A stretch of DNA of 64,000 bases, taken from UBA1429 sp964482225. Lineage in GTDB: Bacteria; Chloroflexota; Anaerolineae; UBA1429. The notes under the pieces were generated by a model. That model did no database searches. It was not told the origin of the DNA and saw only the letters and a program-made list of their open reading frames with translations. The translations under genes were made by a program, and so were the position numbers. The stretch spans positions 1-64,000 of the forward strand of contig CAYZWT010000008.1 in NCBI GenBank assembly GCA_964482225.1, given 5' to 3'. This document shows positions 34,880 to 43,084 of the stretch, piece after piece; the stretch's first letter is position 1, and the number at the start of each line of letters is the position of its first letter.

Positions 34880-37426
34880 TTACCCTGGCTCTGCCCCCCT
34901 CTGGTGTTCCTTCGTCTTGCCACTGTCATTTCCTTCCGAATCAACTAGAGCTGCCTGCAAGACCTGCTCGACTCGATCGACGAGGATGAAATCGAGTTCG
35001 CGGCGCACGTCTTCTGGTAGCTCGTCTAGGTCTTGTTCATTGCGTCTTGGCAGACAGATGCGCCTCAATCCGGCGCGGTGGGCTGCCAGCACCTTTTCCT
35101 TGATGCCCCCCACGGGGAGCACCTGCCCGCGTAGCGTGATCTCGCCGGTCATACCCAGCTCGCTGCTGACGGGCACCCCCAGGATGAGCGAAGCCAGCGC
35201 CGTCGCCATGGCAACGCCCGCCGAGGGGCCGTCCTTGGGGATCGCGCCCGCGGGAACGTGTAGATGGATGTCCATATTCTCGTAAAAGTCGGGGGCCAGG
35301 CCCAGGTCCTCCGCTTTGGAGCGGATATAGCTCAAGGCCGCCTTGGCCGATTCTTGCATGACTGCGCCCAGTTGCCCCGTGATCATAAAGCCCTTTTGGC
35401 CCTGCATCTTGGTCGCCTCGATGAACAGGATATCGCCGCCGCTCTCGGTCCAGGCCAGGCCGGTCGCCACACCCGGAATCTGGGTGCGCTCGGCGACCTC
35501 GTGATAGAACCTGGGCTTGCCAAGGTACTCGGCGACCTCCTCTGGGCCGATGGCGACTTGCTGAGCAGAGCCGTCGGCGATGCGCGCCGCCACTTTGCGG
35601 CAGATGGCCCCGACCATGCGCTCCAAGTTGCGCACCCCCGCCTCGCGGGTGTATGCGCGGGCGATCTGGCTCAGGGCCTCGTCGCTAAAGGCGATCTCGC
35701 CTTGGCGCAGGCCGTTCTCGCGCAGTTGGCGCGGCACCAGATACTCGCGGGCGATGGCGATCTTTTCCTTTTCGGTATAGCCCGAGAGCTGCAAGACCTC
35801 CATACGGTCTAGCAGGGGCGCCGGGATGGTATCCAGCACGTTGGCGGTGGTCACAAACATCACCTGCGAGAGATCAAAGGGCACCCCCAGGTAATGGTCG
35901 CGGAACTCGCTGTTCTGCTCCGGATCCAGCACCTCGAGCAGGGCCGAGGTGGGGTCGCCCCGATAGTCGGCGCCGATCTTGTCCACCTCATCCAGCATAA
36001 ACACAGGGTTGCGCGTGCCGGCCCGCCGAATGGCCTGGATGATGCGCCCGGGCATGGCGCCGATATAGGTGCGACGGTGGCCGCGAATCTCGGCCTCGTC
36101 ATGCACGCCGCCCAGCGATTGCCGGATAAACTTGCGCCCCAGGGCGCGGGCGATGGATTGGCCCAGTGAGGTCTTGCCCACGCCGGGCGGCCCCACAAAG
36201 CACAGGATCACGCCCTCGCGCTCCCGGCGGATGGGGTCATTGCTCTCCTCTGCCTCCTGGCGCTCCGAGGCTCGTTCGTGGCGCAGCTTGCGCACGGCCA
36301 GGTATTCCACAATGCGTTCCTTGATACGCTCAAGGTCATAGTGGTCCTCGTCTAATACCTGTCGGGCCACGCTAATGTCGAGATTGTCCTCGGTCGCTCG
36401 TTGCCAGGGCAGCTCGGTCAGCCAATCCAGATAGGTGCGGATCACGGCATACTCGGCGGCGGCGGGCGGCAGCCTGGAAAGGCGCTCCAGCTCGCGCCGC
36501 GCCTCCTGCTCGGCCTCCTCCGGCATCTGGGCGGCCTCGATCTTGGCGCCCAGGGCCTGCACCTCGGCGGTATGGGCGTCGTCCTCGCCCAGCTCGCGCT
36601 GGATCGCCTTGAGTTGCTCGCGCAGAAAATACTCGCGCTGCATCTCTTCGATGACGGATTGGGCATCGCTTCGGATCTTTTGGCCCAGCTCCAGCACGTC
36701 CACTTCGTGGGTGAGCACGCCCACCAGGCGCCGCATCTTGTCCGAGATATCGTCCAGCTCCAGGACCTCTTGGCGCGTGGCCATGTCCATGCGGGTGCTG
36801 GCTGCCACCAGATAGGCCAACCGGATGGGGTCCTCGGACTCGAGCACGCTGCTGGCCACTTCTTCCGGGATGTAGGCCGTCAACTCGACCAGGCGCTCGA
36901 ACAGCTCGGCCAGGCTGCGCGTCAGGGCCTCTAGCTCGACTCCCTGTTCCAACACCTCGGGGGCGCGCTGGATGCGGGCCCGAATATAGGGCTCGCTCTG
37001 CACAAACTCGACGATGCGCACGCGCTCTAGACCCTGGACGATCAGGTGTAGCCCGGAGCTGCCCCCATCCCGCGCCATGCGGTGGATCACGGCCAGGGTG
37101 CCGGTGGTGTACAGGTCTTCTGGCTCGGGGTCCTGGATCTCGGGATCCTTGAGGGCCACCAGCGCCACCTGACGGTCGCCCACCAGGGCGTCATCCACCA
37201 GGCGGATCGAGCGGGGGCGTTCCACGGCCAGGGGCAGGACGATGGAGGGGAAAACGACGGTGTTCCGAAGGGGGAGAATCGAGATCTCCTGATAGTCGCC
37301 GGCCATCAATTCAGTAGGATGATCGTCTTGCTCTTGTTGCTCCTTTGCTTGTGCTGAAAAATCTACCAACTCCATACGTTCCTCGCCACGCTCCTCGTCC
37401 TCAGAACCAGACATGCTAACCTGCAT
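34880..37426 (-). CDS. lon: ATP-dependent Lon protease (LonA)
   Basis: About 848 residues. It has the N-terminal substrate domain (ISILPLRNTVVFPSIVLPLA), a coiled-coil middle, the AAA module (Walker A GPPGVGKTSLGQ, Walker B VFMLDEVDKIG) and the protease domain with catalytic Ser in PKDGPSAGVAMATAL and Lys in GIKEKVLAAHRAG. A Glu-rich extension of ~40 residues precedes the normal start. ATG at 37426 has AGGG eight bases upstream; GTG at 37435 and ATG at 37414 are alternatives. It follows hsp20 by 24 bp, so heat-shock co-expression is likely. Confidence 0.95.
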   Translation of the reverse strand: MQVSMSGSEDEERGEERMELVDFSAQAKEQQEQDDHPTELMAGDYQEISILPLRNTVVFPSIVLPLAVERPRSIRLVDDALVGDRQVALVALKDPEIQDPEPEDLYTTGTLAVIHRMARDGGSSGLHLIVQGLERVRIVEFVQSEPYIRARIQRAPEVLEQGVELEALTRSLAELFERLVELTAYIPEEVASSVLESEDPIRLAYLVAASTRMDMATRQEVLELDDISDKMRRLVGVLTHEVDVLELGQKIRSDAQSVIEEMQREYFLREQLKAIQRELGEDDAHTAEVQALGAKIEAAQMPEEAEQEARRELERLSRLPPAAAEYAVIRTYLDWLTELPWQRATEDNLDISVARQVLDEDHYDLERIKERIVEYLAVRKLRHERASERQEAEESNDPIRREREGVILCFVGPPGVGKTSLGQSIARALGRKFIRQSLGGVHDEAEIRGHRRTYIGAMPGRIIQAIRRAGTRNPVFMLDEVDKIGADYRGDPTSALLEVLDPEQNSEFRDHYLGVPFDLSQVMFVTTANVLDTIPAPLLDRMEVLQLSGYTEKEKIAIAREYLVPRQLRENGLRQGEIAFSDEALSQIARAYTREAGVRNLERMVGAICRKVAARIADGSAQQVAIGPEEVAEYLGKPRFYHEVAERTQIPGVATGLAWTESGGDILFIEATKMQGQKGFMITGQLGAVMQESAKAALSYIRSKAEDLGLAPDFYENMDIHLHVPAGAIPKDGPSAGVAMATALASLILGVPVSSELGMTGEITLRGQVLPVGGIKEKVLAAHRAGLRRICLPRRNEQDLDELPEDVRRELDFILVDRVEQVLQAALVDSEGNDSGKTKEHQRGAEPG

Positions 37427-37450
37427 CGCGCGCACCCTGTCTCGCCATCT

Positions 37451-37852
37451 CTATGTGACCTGCACCTGGCGCCGCTGGGCCCTGGGCAGGCGCACGTACA
37501 AAAAGCCATCCTCGTAGCTGGCCTCGATGGCGTCCTCGTCGGCCAGCCAGGGCATGCGGATCTCGGTGCGAAAGGCGCCGTAGCGGATCTCCATATTGTG
37601 ATAGCCCAGCTTGCTGGCCGGGTCGTTGCGGGCGCCCGCGATGACCAGCCGGCGTCCGGCGATGGTGATCTGGAAATCCTGCTCGGCGACCCCGGGGATC
37701 TCGACCTTGACGACCAGGGCGCCGTCGGTCTCGTAAACGTCGGTGGGAGGGCGCCACGCGTTCTGGGCGCGCACGGTATAGCGGCCACTCTCGGTTCGAC
37801 CCGGCTCCTGCGTCATATTCCCACGGTCCTGCTGCAAACTGCTTGTGTTCAT
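37451..37852 (-). CDS. small heat-shock protein (Hsp20/alpha-crystallin)
   Basis: 133 residues. The alpha-crystallin domain runs from about residue 35 (PPTDVYETDGALVVKVEIPG) to the end, with IRYGAFRTEIRMPW and YEDGFLYVRLP as its strands. It holds unfolding proteins as an oligomeric, ATP-independent chaperone. The usual C-terminal IxI anchor is only weakly present (VQVT end). The ATG at 37852 has no good ribosome site, with a promoter only ~20 bp upstream; ATG at 37816 is an alternative. Followed by lon. Confidence 0.9.
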   Translation of the reverse strand: MNTSSLQQDRGNMTQEPGRTESGRYTVRAQNAWRPPTDVYETDGALVVKVEIPGVAEQDFQITIAGRRLVIAGARNDPASKLGYHNMEIRYGAFRTEIRMPWLADEDAIEASYEDGFLYVRLPRAQRRQVQVT

Positions 37853-37871
37853 ACACTACAGACCATACGAT

Positions 37872-37899
37872 ATTGTACCACACTCTGGCGACGCATCAA
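37872..37899 (-). promoter_or_regulatory. promoter of the hsp20-lon unit
   Basis: On the minus strand TTGATG, 16 bp, TACAAT. No CIRCE (HrcA) inverted repeat is seen, so heat control, if any, works otherwise. Confidence 0.55.
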
Positions 37900-37983
37900 A
37901 ACCCAAAAGGCGCGATTCACCCTCTTTTTCAGTCTAGTGACGCCTTCTCAAGCCCAGAGGTTCCCCAGGCGCGCCCCCCTGCT

Positions 37984-38012
37984 TTGACGCGCCCGCCCCC
38001 CTGGGCTATACT
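37984..38012 (+). promoter_or_regulatory. tRNA-type promoter in front of the left (broken) tRNA-Lys copy
   Basis: TTGACG, 17 bp, TATACT. It is nearly identical to the promoter at 45025-45053, with scattered differences in between. It now drives only a tRNA fragment. Confidence 0.65.
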
Positions 38013-38023
38013 GGCGACGTTCG

Positions 38024-38072
38024 AGAGCCGTTAGCTCAGTGGTAGAGCCCCTGCCTTTTAAGCAGGTTGTCG
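38024..38072 (+). repeat. left attachment site (49 bp identical to 45065-45113)
   Basis: The block runs from the A before tRNA-Lys base 1 through the anticodon arm and variable loop, ending GCAGGTTGTCG. It is identical in both ends of the element, so the crossover lies inside it. Similarity continues upstream through the promoter with mismatches. Confidence 0.85.
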
Positions 38073-38085
38073 CTCTCTCGGCTCA
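38025..38085 (+). pseudogene. tRNA-Lys fragment lacking the T arm
   Basis: The 5' acceptor, D arm and anticodon arm (TTT) are intact. After GTTGTCG the 16-base T-arm stretch is replaced by CTCTCT before CGGCTCA, so no T arm can form. It is the hybrid left junction of the integrated element. Confidence 0.85.
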
Positions 38086-38176
38086 GCACCACAACCGCTA
38101 GTATCCCCGCTCCCGTTGTCCCCTACATGTTGTGCTTTTCGCCCTCTTTTGGCCTTGCAGCGTAAGGTCGCCCTAT

Positions 38177-38208
38177 CCCTAGTGGTGTGACGGCCCGCAC
38201 CACTAGGG
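38177..38208. repeat. perfect 11 bp inverted repeat near the left end
   Basis: CCCTAGTGGTG and CACCACTAGGG are separated by ten bases. It lies about 100 bp inside the left junction and could be a recombinase arm site, an excision-factor site or a hairpin. Confidence 0.55.
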
Positions 38209-38223
38209 CCTACAACGCAAAAG

Positions 38224-38260
38224 CCCCGCCGGTGGTTTGTCACCTGGCGGGGTTTGTGTT
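38224..38260. terminator. bidirectional intrinsic terminator
   Basis: CCCCGCC plus GGTG pair with CACC plus GGCGGGG (one bulged T). TTTGTGTT follows on the plus strand and CTTTTGCG on the minus strand. It would stop the element's minus-strand transcript leaving toward the left end and isolate the broken tRNA promoter. Confidence 0.7.
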
Positions 38261-38379
38261 ACCCTATCCCTGCTCCGGTGCTACCACACCTGGGCCAGCC
38301 CTCGGGGTGTTTCCGCACCGCCGGGGGCGTTCTCTATGTCCACACTATAGCACACCCCCACGACAAAAGCAAGCCTTTC

Positions 38380-38715
38380 GCGGCCCGCGTAACGCTTCGT
38401 TACAGCATCGGTTACGGGGTGTAACGGTAGTATTCACCCAAGCATTCAGAGCGGCACGCCCACCGCGCGCAGGGTGCGCGCGGCGTAAGGAAAATGTTAC
38501 ATTCATGTTACATTTCCGAGGCCTGGCGCTCGCGCCCTGTTCCGCCCTGTTAATCAGGGCCTCCGTGGCCACGCACGCGCGGGCGGTGGCCTCACAACCC
38601 CGCCCAAAAACGGGACATTTTTGGGACATTTCCGGACGGGTGGCCCCGGCCCGTGCAAGCGGCGAGGCCACCAAAACCGGACAGAAACCGGACAAAAACC
38701 TGACATTTCCACCCA
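38380..38715. other. noncoding repeat cluster, candidate replication origin or control region
   Basis: No gene is supported here. Two sets of short repeats occur: GTAAC/GTTAC words (GTAACGCTTCGTTAC, GGTTACGGGGTGTAACGG, then two ATGTTACATT copies) and GGACA words (CGGGACATTT, TGGGACATTTCC, CCGGACAGAAACCGGACAAA, CTGACATTTCC). Such iteron-like clusters beside replication genes often mark an origin; this is inference. Confidence 0.45.
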
Positions 38716-38726
38716 GGGCGGGGCGT

Positions 38727-39260
38727 CTACTCGCCCAGCGCCGCCAGGGCCTCTTGCGCCTTGTCCTTTGCCCGCCGGGCCGCTTTGCGCCGTTCCTCGG
38801 CCATAACGCTGGCGATGCGCGTATCTGTCACGGCGTTCTCAAGTTCCCGCCGTCGCTCGGCCCCGGTGGCCGTCAGCGGGCCACCCCCATCGGTGCTACG
38901 CCACAAGCGCAGGGCCTCCATTGCGGCCTCCATAGCGCGCTTGGCGGTCACCGCCGCCGTGTGCGCCTCTTGCTTTTTGGCTTCGGCATCGGCCAGGGCA
39001 TCCTCGGCGTCCATGCGCTCGGCGGTTGCGCGCCGTGCTTTCAGCTCTGCCATCTCGGCCAAGAGGGCGCCTTGCTCGGCCGTCAGCGCGGCATGCCGTG
39101 CTATCAGCTCCGGGCGGGCATCCTCGGCGGCGTCTATCAGCGCGCCCACCAGGGCAGCCAGGGCGGCCTCGATTTCCTCCTGGCGCGCCAGTCGTTCGCG
39201 CAGCGCCTCAGTCGCCCGGGCCGATGTTGCGGCCAAGTTGTCGCGGGTCTGCTTGCTCAT
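38727..39260 (-). CDS. coiled-coil protein of the element, unknown function
   Basis: 177 residues, nearly all Ala/Glu/Arg-rich helix with heptad patterns (ARQEEIEAALAALVGALIDA, then AEMAELKARRATAERMDAED) and a short break around GGGPLTATG. AAGGA lies nine bases before the ATG at 39260. It is the last gene of the element's transcript, 13 bp after a tiny gene. It may be a scaffold or DNA-segregation helper, but nothing specific can be claimed. Confidence 0.65.
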   Translation of the reverse strand: MSKQTRDNLAATSARATEALRERLARQEEIEAALAALVGALIDAAEDARPELIARHAALTAEQGALLAEMAELKARRATAERMDAEDALADAEAKKQEAHTAAVTAKRAMEAAMEALRLWRSTDGGGPLTATGAERRRELENAVTDTRIASVMAEERRKAARRAKDKAQEALAALGE

Positions 39261-39273
39261 TGGTTTGGTCCTT

Positions 39274-39477
39274 TCAGCGGCGTAGCGCGGCGGCGCGCAT
39301 GTGGTCATCCAGCGTCGGCTCGCTCAGGTCATCGGGGGGCGATTGCGGCCCTGGCCCGGGCAGGGGCTCCCCCATGCCCTCGGGGCTCTCCGGTTGGGGC
39401 GGCCCAAATAGCCCCCTAAGCAACTGTGCCCGCAGCTTGCGGCGGGCCTCGGCTTGTGCCCGAATCAATGCGTCCAT
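39274..39477 (-). CDS. small element protein, unknown
   Basis: 67 residues: a basic helical start (MDALIRAQAEARRKLRAQLL), a Pro/Gly-rich middle and a short acidic end. GGAGG lies six bases before the ATG at 39477, good support for translation. One copy of the 30 bp palindromic repeat lies 17 bp upstream of its start. Not recognised. Confidence 0.6.
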   Translation of the reverse strand: MDALIRAQAEARRKLRAQLLRGLFGPPQPESPEGMGEPLPGPGPQSPPDDLSEPTLDDHMRAAALRR

Positions 39478-39493
39478 GCTAAGCCTCCATTTC

Positions 39494-39523
39494 CTTTTTT
39501 GTGTTCCGAACGTTCGGATAGCG
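39494..39523. repeat. 30 bp direct repeat with palindromic core, copy 1
   Basis: A T-run followed by GTGTTCCGAACGTTCGGATAGCG. The 12 bp core CCGAACGTTCGG is a perfect palindrome. The full 30 bases recur at 39568-39597. Confidence 0.8.
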
Positions 39524-39551
39524 CCCGGCCAGTTTGCAGGGCTCGCTGCAA

Positions 39552-39824
39552 TCAGCCCGCCCCCTCTCTTTTTTGTGTTCCGAACGTTCGGATAGCGGCC
39601 TGGCGCCACGCCTCGGCAGCCCGGCCCACGTCCTCCGCGATAGTCGAGGGGGACACCCGCAGCCGTGCAGCGGCCTGGTCGTGGGTGTAGCCCTGGCCAT
39701 ACGTCAGCACCACCGATTGCCGAATGCGCCAATGGAGCCCCTGCAAAAAGGCGTCCACCTCGGGGGTCACGGTCGGCCAGTCTTGCAGGGCGGCCCGCAG
39801 CGCGGCCTTGGCCGTTTGTGTCAT
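39552..39824 (-). CDS. sigma-70 region 4-like helix-turn-helix protein
   Basis: 90 residues. WRIRQSVVLTYGQGYTHDQA and AARLRVSPSTIAEDVGRAAE form a helix-turn-helix like sigma region 4 or phage late-gene activators. It probably binds DNA to control element genes. AGAGG lies seven bases before the ATG at 39824, which overlaps the preceding stop by 4 bp. Its last codons run through copy 2 of the 30 bp palindromic repeat, so the C-terminus (IRTFGTQKREGAG) may be repeat-derived. Confidence 0.7.
   Translation of the reverse strand: MTQTAKAALRAALQDWPTVTPEVDAFLQGLHWRIRQSVVLTYGQGYTHDQAAARLRVSPSTIAEDVGRAAEAWRQAAIRTFGTQKREGAG
39568..39597. repeat. 30 bp direct repeat with palindromic core, copy 2
   Basis: Identical to 39494-39523, 44 bases away. 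It lies inside the 3' end of the HTH gene. Confidence 0.8.
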
Positions 39825-40036
39825 GGCGTCGCCTCTTTCAGATAGTACCCGCCGGCGGGCGACGCCAAGCAATGCGCCCCACGGTGGCCCAGGTAGGGCG
39901 CCGGGTCCTCACCGACGCGCCCCGCGCCGTGGGTGTGGCGCTGGCCGCAGTGCGGGCAGTGCTCGACAACCCAAAGCAGATACTTGCCCTGGCGCTCCAA
40001 GTGGCAAAGGGCGATAGGGTCTTTGATTGCGTCCAT
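39821..40036 (-). CDS. small zinc-ribbon-like element protein
   Basis: 71 residues. CPHCGQRHTHGAG with other Cys/His (HLERQGKYLLWVVEHCPHCG, later HRGAHCLA) suggests a zinc site. AGGAGG lies five bases before the ATG at 40036. It overlaps the HTH gene start by 4 bp and follows the primase gene by 9 bp. Possibly a DNA-binding or restriction-evading helper; unproven. Confidence 0.7.
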   Translation of the reverse strand: MDAIKDPIALCHLERQGKYLLWVVEHCPHCGQRHTHGAGRVGEDPAPYLGHRGAHCLASPAGGYYLKEATP

Positions 40037-40045
40037 GATGGCCTC

Positions 40046-42265
40046 CTAGAAAGGTACGTCGGCAAAGTCATCGGCCAGGGCAACCAGCTCGCGCTGGGCC
40101 TCGGTGAGGCCGTCAAGGTCATCGTCCGCGTCGGGGTGTTGCAGTGTTGCAGTGTTTCCCGAGGGGTTATACACCCCCCCTCCCCCCTTGCGCTCTGTTT
40201 GGGCGTCAGGGGGTGGAAAACCCACTGTCTGTATGCCAGCGCAATACCCCAGGCTCTCAGGGCTGGGCAGCACCGGCTCTTCTTCCGGCAGCGGGTCGCC
40301 CAGCGCCAGCTTGGACGGCTGGCCGCGCTTGTCTTGCAGGTCCACCAGGTAGCCCAGGCCCCTGGCGACGCGCACCCGGCGGCTCACGGTACCCTTATCC
40401 AGGTTCATACGGGCGGCCAGTTGGGTGATGCTCACTGTCGCCCCCTCGGTATCAGCGGTCAGCTCTGCCACAGCCGCTACAGTTTCGCGCACCGTCTCGC
40501 TCACGCTAGCCTCGACGCCCTCAGAGATAGGCCCCTTTACCAGGGCGTACACTGCTGCATAGTCGGCCAGCGTCGCCACGATGCGCCCCTGGGCGTCACG
40601 TTCCCGGTGCGCTTGGTGTAGCATCGCATGGGCCTGTATCAGCGTGAGCACCTTGCCAAAGTCGCGGCGCAGGCGCACAGCGCGGGCGCTGGCGTTCTCT
40701 GCCAGTTCGTGGGCAAAGGGGATGGTCACCTCTCGGCTCCCGGCCAGCTCAAGCCATGTTTGCAGCGCCCGCCAGGGTTCCAGGTCAGGGTCGCCCGGGT
40801 GGTGGCCGTTGGCTCTGTTGGCAAGAGTGCTCAGCACGCTCTTGGTCTGGGCGCGTGTGTCCGTCACCGTCACCGAGAGCATCCGGGTTTCATTCTCAGG
40901 GTGCAGGCTGGCCCAGGTGGTGGTCGTGATAAGGCCCGTCGGCCCCTGGCGCTCGATGTTGCGGGCCTGCATCCCGTCGGCGGTCTTTTCGACGGTCGTA
41001 TAGCGGATGCGCCCCTCAGAGAGCAGAGAGCGCACACAGTAGGCCAACACGCTCGGCTCATTTTGGCGGTCGGCCCCCAGGCCGCTGGCCTCATAGAGCA
41101 CAATCACCTTGTGGGCCACGGGCCTTTCATCGTAAATCAGGGCGTGCTCGCTCATACTGGTAAAGTCGAGATAGGCGCTGTCGGGCATTGTCTTGAGCAC
41201 GGTTTCGACGGTGTAGCTCTTGCCGCCCGATGATGGCCCCTTGACGGCCACGCTCACCGGCTTTTCCAGCAGGCGCGATGTGAGGGCCAGGTAGAGTAGC
41301 TTGGCGTTGTCCGTCTCACCCACCAGCCCAAGGCGCTCGCAAAGCGCATCTAGGGCGGTCAGCACATCGTCACAGGCCAGCAGCTCGCGGGCGTCGCCCT
41401 GGGCCTCGGCGGCCAGGGCTTTGACGCGCTCGGCCTCTATCTCTCGGTAGGGGCGGGCCTCGGCCTTGAGCCCTTCCAGCAGGGCGGGCACATCATCGCC
41501 CAGGATGTGGGCCTCGGATACGTCTTTGCGGCCTTCCGGCGCCTGGATGATGTGGGCCTCGGGCAGACTAGCGCCCACCTTGGCAGCCAGCGTCTCACCG
41601 CCCTTGTCCGGCTCTTGCCACACGTACACCGTGAGCCCGTCCAGATGCTCGGCCCACTCAGCCTTGTACGTTGTGGCCCCTGGGATACCCAGGGCCGGTA
41701 GGCCATAGCTCCACAGTGTTTGCGCGTCGCTCTCGCCCTCGACAAGCAGCACCCAACCTGCCTTGCGGGCCTCGGCCAGCTTCCACAGGCCGTAGGGTTG
41801 CGCCTTGCTGCCCTTGCGCCAGATAAAGCGCCTGTCGCCGGTCATGTTCACCCGAAAGCGGGCTGCCGCCTCTACGCCCTCGGTGTCGCAGTAGGGCATC
41901 TTGACGGCGGGCTTGCCCCGTAGGTAGATGGTTTCCAGGCCCAGGCTCCGCAGAAAGTCGGCATCCAGCGCCTTGGCCCTGGCGTACGCCTCCAAAGTGG
42001 GGGGGGAGGGGGGTGCTTTACCCTCCGGCGAACACTGCAACACTGCAACACTCACCCCAAGGTGCTTGCCCAGCTTTTGTAGGCTGCCGCTCTCGCCACA
42101 GTCACGACAGATGAACCCTTTGGGGCCAACGATAAAGCCATAGCTGCCGCCGCCAGGATGGAGGGGGCACACGGCATGATAGTCGCCAACCTTGTCGGGC
42201 CAAGGCCCGTCACGGGTTAACTTCTCCAGGATGGCTTGCAGCAGTTCGTTTTGCCGGTCTACCAT
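40046..42265 (-). CDS. primase-helicase-like replication protein of the element
   Basis: 739 residues. A CHC2-like zinc finger (C33xxH36, C53xxC56 in FICRDCG) is followed by a Toprim-like block (GWVLLVEGESDAQTLWSYG) and an ATPase with Walker A VKGPSSGGKSYTV. The C-terminal part carries a winged-helix segment (ITQLAARMNLDKGTVSRRVR) and a poorly conserved tail. Phage and plasmid primase-polymerase/helicase proteins share this order. It probably starts replication of the excised element. AGGGGG precedes the ATG at 42265, which overlaps the upstream gene by 7 bp. Confidence 0.85.
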   Translation of the reverse strand: MVDRQNELLQAILEKLTRDGPWPDKVGDYHAVCPLHPGGGSYGFIVGPKGFICRDCGESGSLQKLGKHLGVSVAVLQCSPEGKAPPSPPTLEAYARAKALDADFLRSLGLETIYLRGKPAVKMPYCDTEGVEAAARFRVNMTGDRRFIWRKGSKAQPYGLWKLAEARKAGWVLLVEGESDAQTLWSYGLPALGIPGATTYKAEWAEHLDGLTVYVWQEPDKGGETLAAKVGASLPEAHIIQAPEGRKDVSEAHILGDDVPALLEGLKAEARPYREIEAERVKALAAEAQGDARELLACDDVLTALDALCERLGLVGETDNAKLLYLALTSRLLEKPVSVAVKGPSSGGKSYTVETVLKTMPDSAYLDFTSMSEHALIYDERPVAHKVIVLYEASGLGADRQNEPSVLAYCVRSLLSEGRIRYTTVEKTADGMQARNIERQGPTGLITTTTWASLHPENETRMLSVTVTDTRAQTKSVLSTLANRANGHHPGDPDLEPWRALQTWLELAGSREVTIPFAHELAENASARAVRLRRDFGKVLTLIQAHAMLHQAHRERDAQGRIVATLADYAAVYALVKGPISEGVEASVSETVRETVAAVAELTADTEGATVSITQLAARMNLDKGTVSRRVRVARGLGYLVDLQDKRGQPSKLALGDPLPEEEPVLPSPESLGYCAGIQTVGFPPPDAQTERKGGGGVYNPSGNTATLQHPDADDDLDGLTEAQRELVALADDFADVPF

Positions 42266-42717
42266 AGCACCCCCTGCCGCGCCACCGGCTCCGGCTCTCT
42301 CTCCCGCAGCCCCTCGGCCACCAGGTCGGCCTGGGCCGCCGTGGGCCGCCACCAGTCCAACGTCAGAGCCACCTGCTCGCCCGCGTTCCGCTCAAAGACA
42401 AAGCCCTTGGCGCGCAGCGTCTCGGGCCGCGCCCAGTATTGGCGCATCTGCTCCAAGTCGTGAATGAGCACGTAGCGTACCCCCAGGGCCTCGACACAGG
42501 CCAGGTCATCGGCATCCACGGCCCAGGCCCTGGGGGCCCAGAGCATGTGGCGCGATGCGCTGCCGGTCTTGCGCCAGACCTCGCCCTCCAGCTTGCCGTA
42601 ACGCGGCTCTTGACGCGAGGCGGCCTGTGCTGTAGAATGCAGATAGAGACGGTTGCCCGCCGTGCTCAGCCCGCCGCCCGCGTGTTCCCGCACGCGGGCC
42701 TTTGCTTCCCTAGACAT
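42259..42717 (-). CDS. element protein, unknown function
   Basis: 152 residues. A basic start (MSREAKARVREHAGGGLSTA) leads to a mixed alpha/beta region with RYGKLEGEVWRKTGSASRHM and YVLIHDLEQMRQYWARP. It overlaps the genes on both sides by 7-8 bp, so it belongs to one translationally coupled block with the ribbon-helix-helix and primase genes. No family recognised; a small replication or DNA-processing factor is a fair guess from context only. Confidence 0.65.
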   Translation of the reverse strand: MSREAKARVREHAGGGLSTAGNRLYLHSTAQAASRQEPRYGKLEGEVWRKTGSASRHMLWAPRAWAVDADDLACVEALGVRYVLIHDLEQMRQYWARPETLRAKGFVFERNAGEQVALTLDWWRPTAAQADLVAEGLREREPEPVARQGVLW

Positions 42718-42901
42718 GCTTTGCCTCCTTATCGGTCTCCTTGCCCATAAGTCGAATGTCTGGCCCCTCTGCCAACTCGGCCTGTTCCAGCAGCAAGCGC
42801 AGCACGCCGCTTTTGGAGCGCCGCGTCTTGCGGGCCAAAGCCGCCACCTTTTCGGCCTCGGCCTCAGTTGCCCGAAAGCCAACGAACACCGCCCTTTCCA
42901 T
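42710..42901 (-). CDS. ribbon-helix-helix (CopG/Arc-like) DNA-binding protein
   Basis: 63 residues. AVFVGFRATEAEAEKVAALA (strand then helix) and RRSKSGVLRLLLEQAELAEG fit the ribbon-helix-helix fold. Plasmid CopG-type proteins of this size repress their own rep operon. AGGAGGAGGAGC directly precedes the ATG at 42901. It is the first gene after the leader terminator and promoter at 43.09 kb, the typical position of a copy-number repressor. Confidence 0.75.
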   Translation of the reverse strand: MERAVFVGFRATEAEAEKVAALARKTRRSKSGVLRLLLEQAELAEGPDIRLMGKETDKEAKHV

Positions 42902-42925
42902 GCTCCTCCTCCTGTGTCGCCGAAA

Positions 42926-43008
42926 ACAAAAAAAAGGGGCCGCAACCGTGGCCCCTGTCATGCTGGCATCCCGCTCAGCAATAACACGAAACACGGTTGC
43001 GGCCCCTT
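42926..43008 (-). terminator. leader terminator/attenuator before the replication operon
   Basis: On the minus strand AAGGGGCCGCAACCGTG and CACGGTTGCGGCCCCTT form a perfect 17 bp stem followed by a run of eight T (counting two from the stem). A shorter alternative hairpin, GGGGCC around an eight-base loop with GGCCCC, uses the same 3' arm. It lies between the promoter at 43085-43113 and the first gene. Confidence 0.75.
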
Positions 43009-43084
43009 GCATCCCGCTCAGCCGCTGGCATCGTTCCCCCAAGCATCCCGCAAGGGGGCCGATGACTATTCAGTTGTCGAACAC

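Noticed and set aside
37852..37900. CIRCE element before hsp20
   Set aside because: No TTAGCACTC-N9-GAGTGCTAA inverted repeat is seen in the upstream region.
38025..38085. Left tRNA-Lys copy as a working tRNA
   Set aside because: The T arm is absent, so it cannot fold as a normal bacterial tRNA.
38187..39419. 410-residue plus-strand open frame across the left end of the element
   Set aside because: It has no ribosome site or family features, runs antisense to two supported genes and covers the repeat cluster; it is a product of high GC.
39494..39597. LexA (SOS) boxes in the 30 bp repeats
   Set aside because: GAAC and GTTC are directly joined; the Gram-positive type LexA box needs four bases between them.
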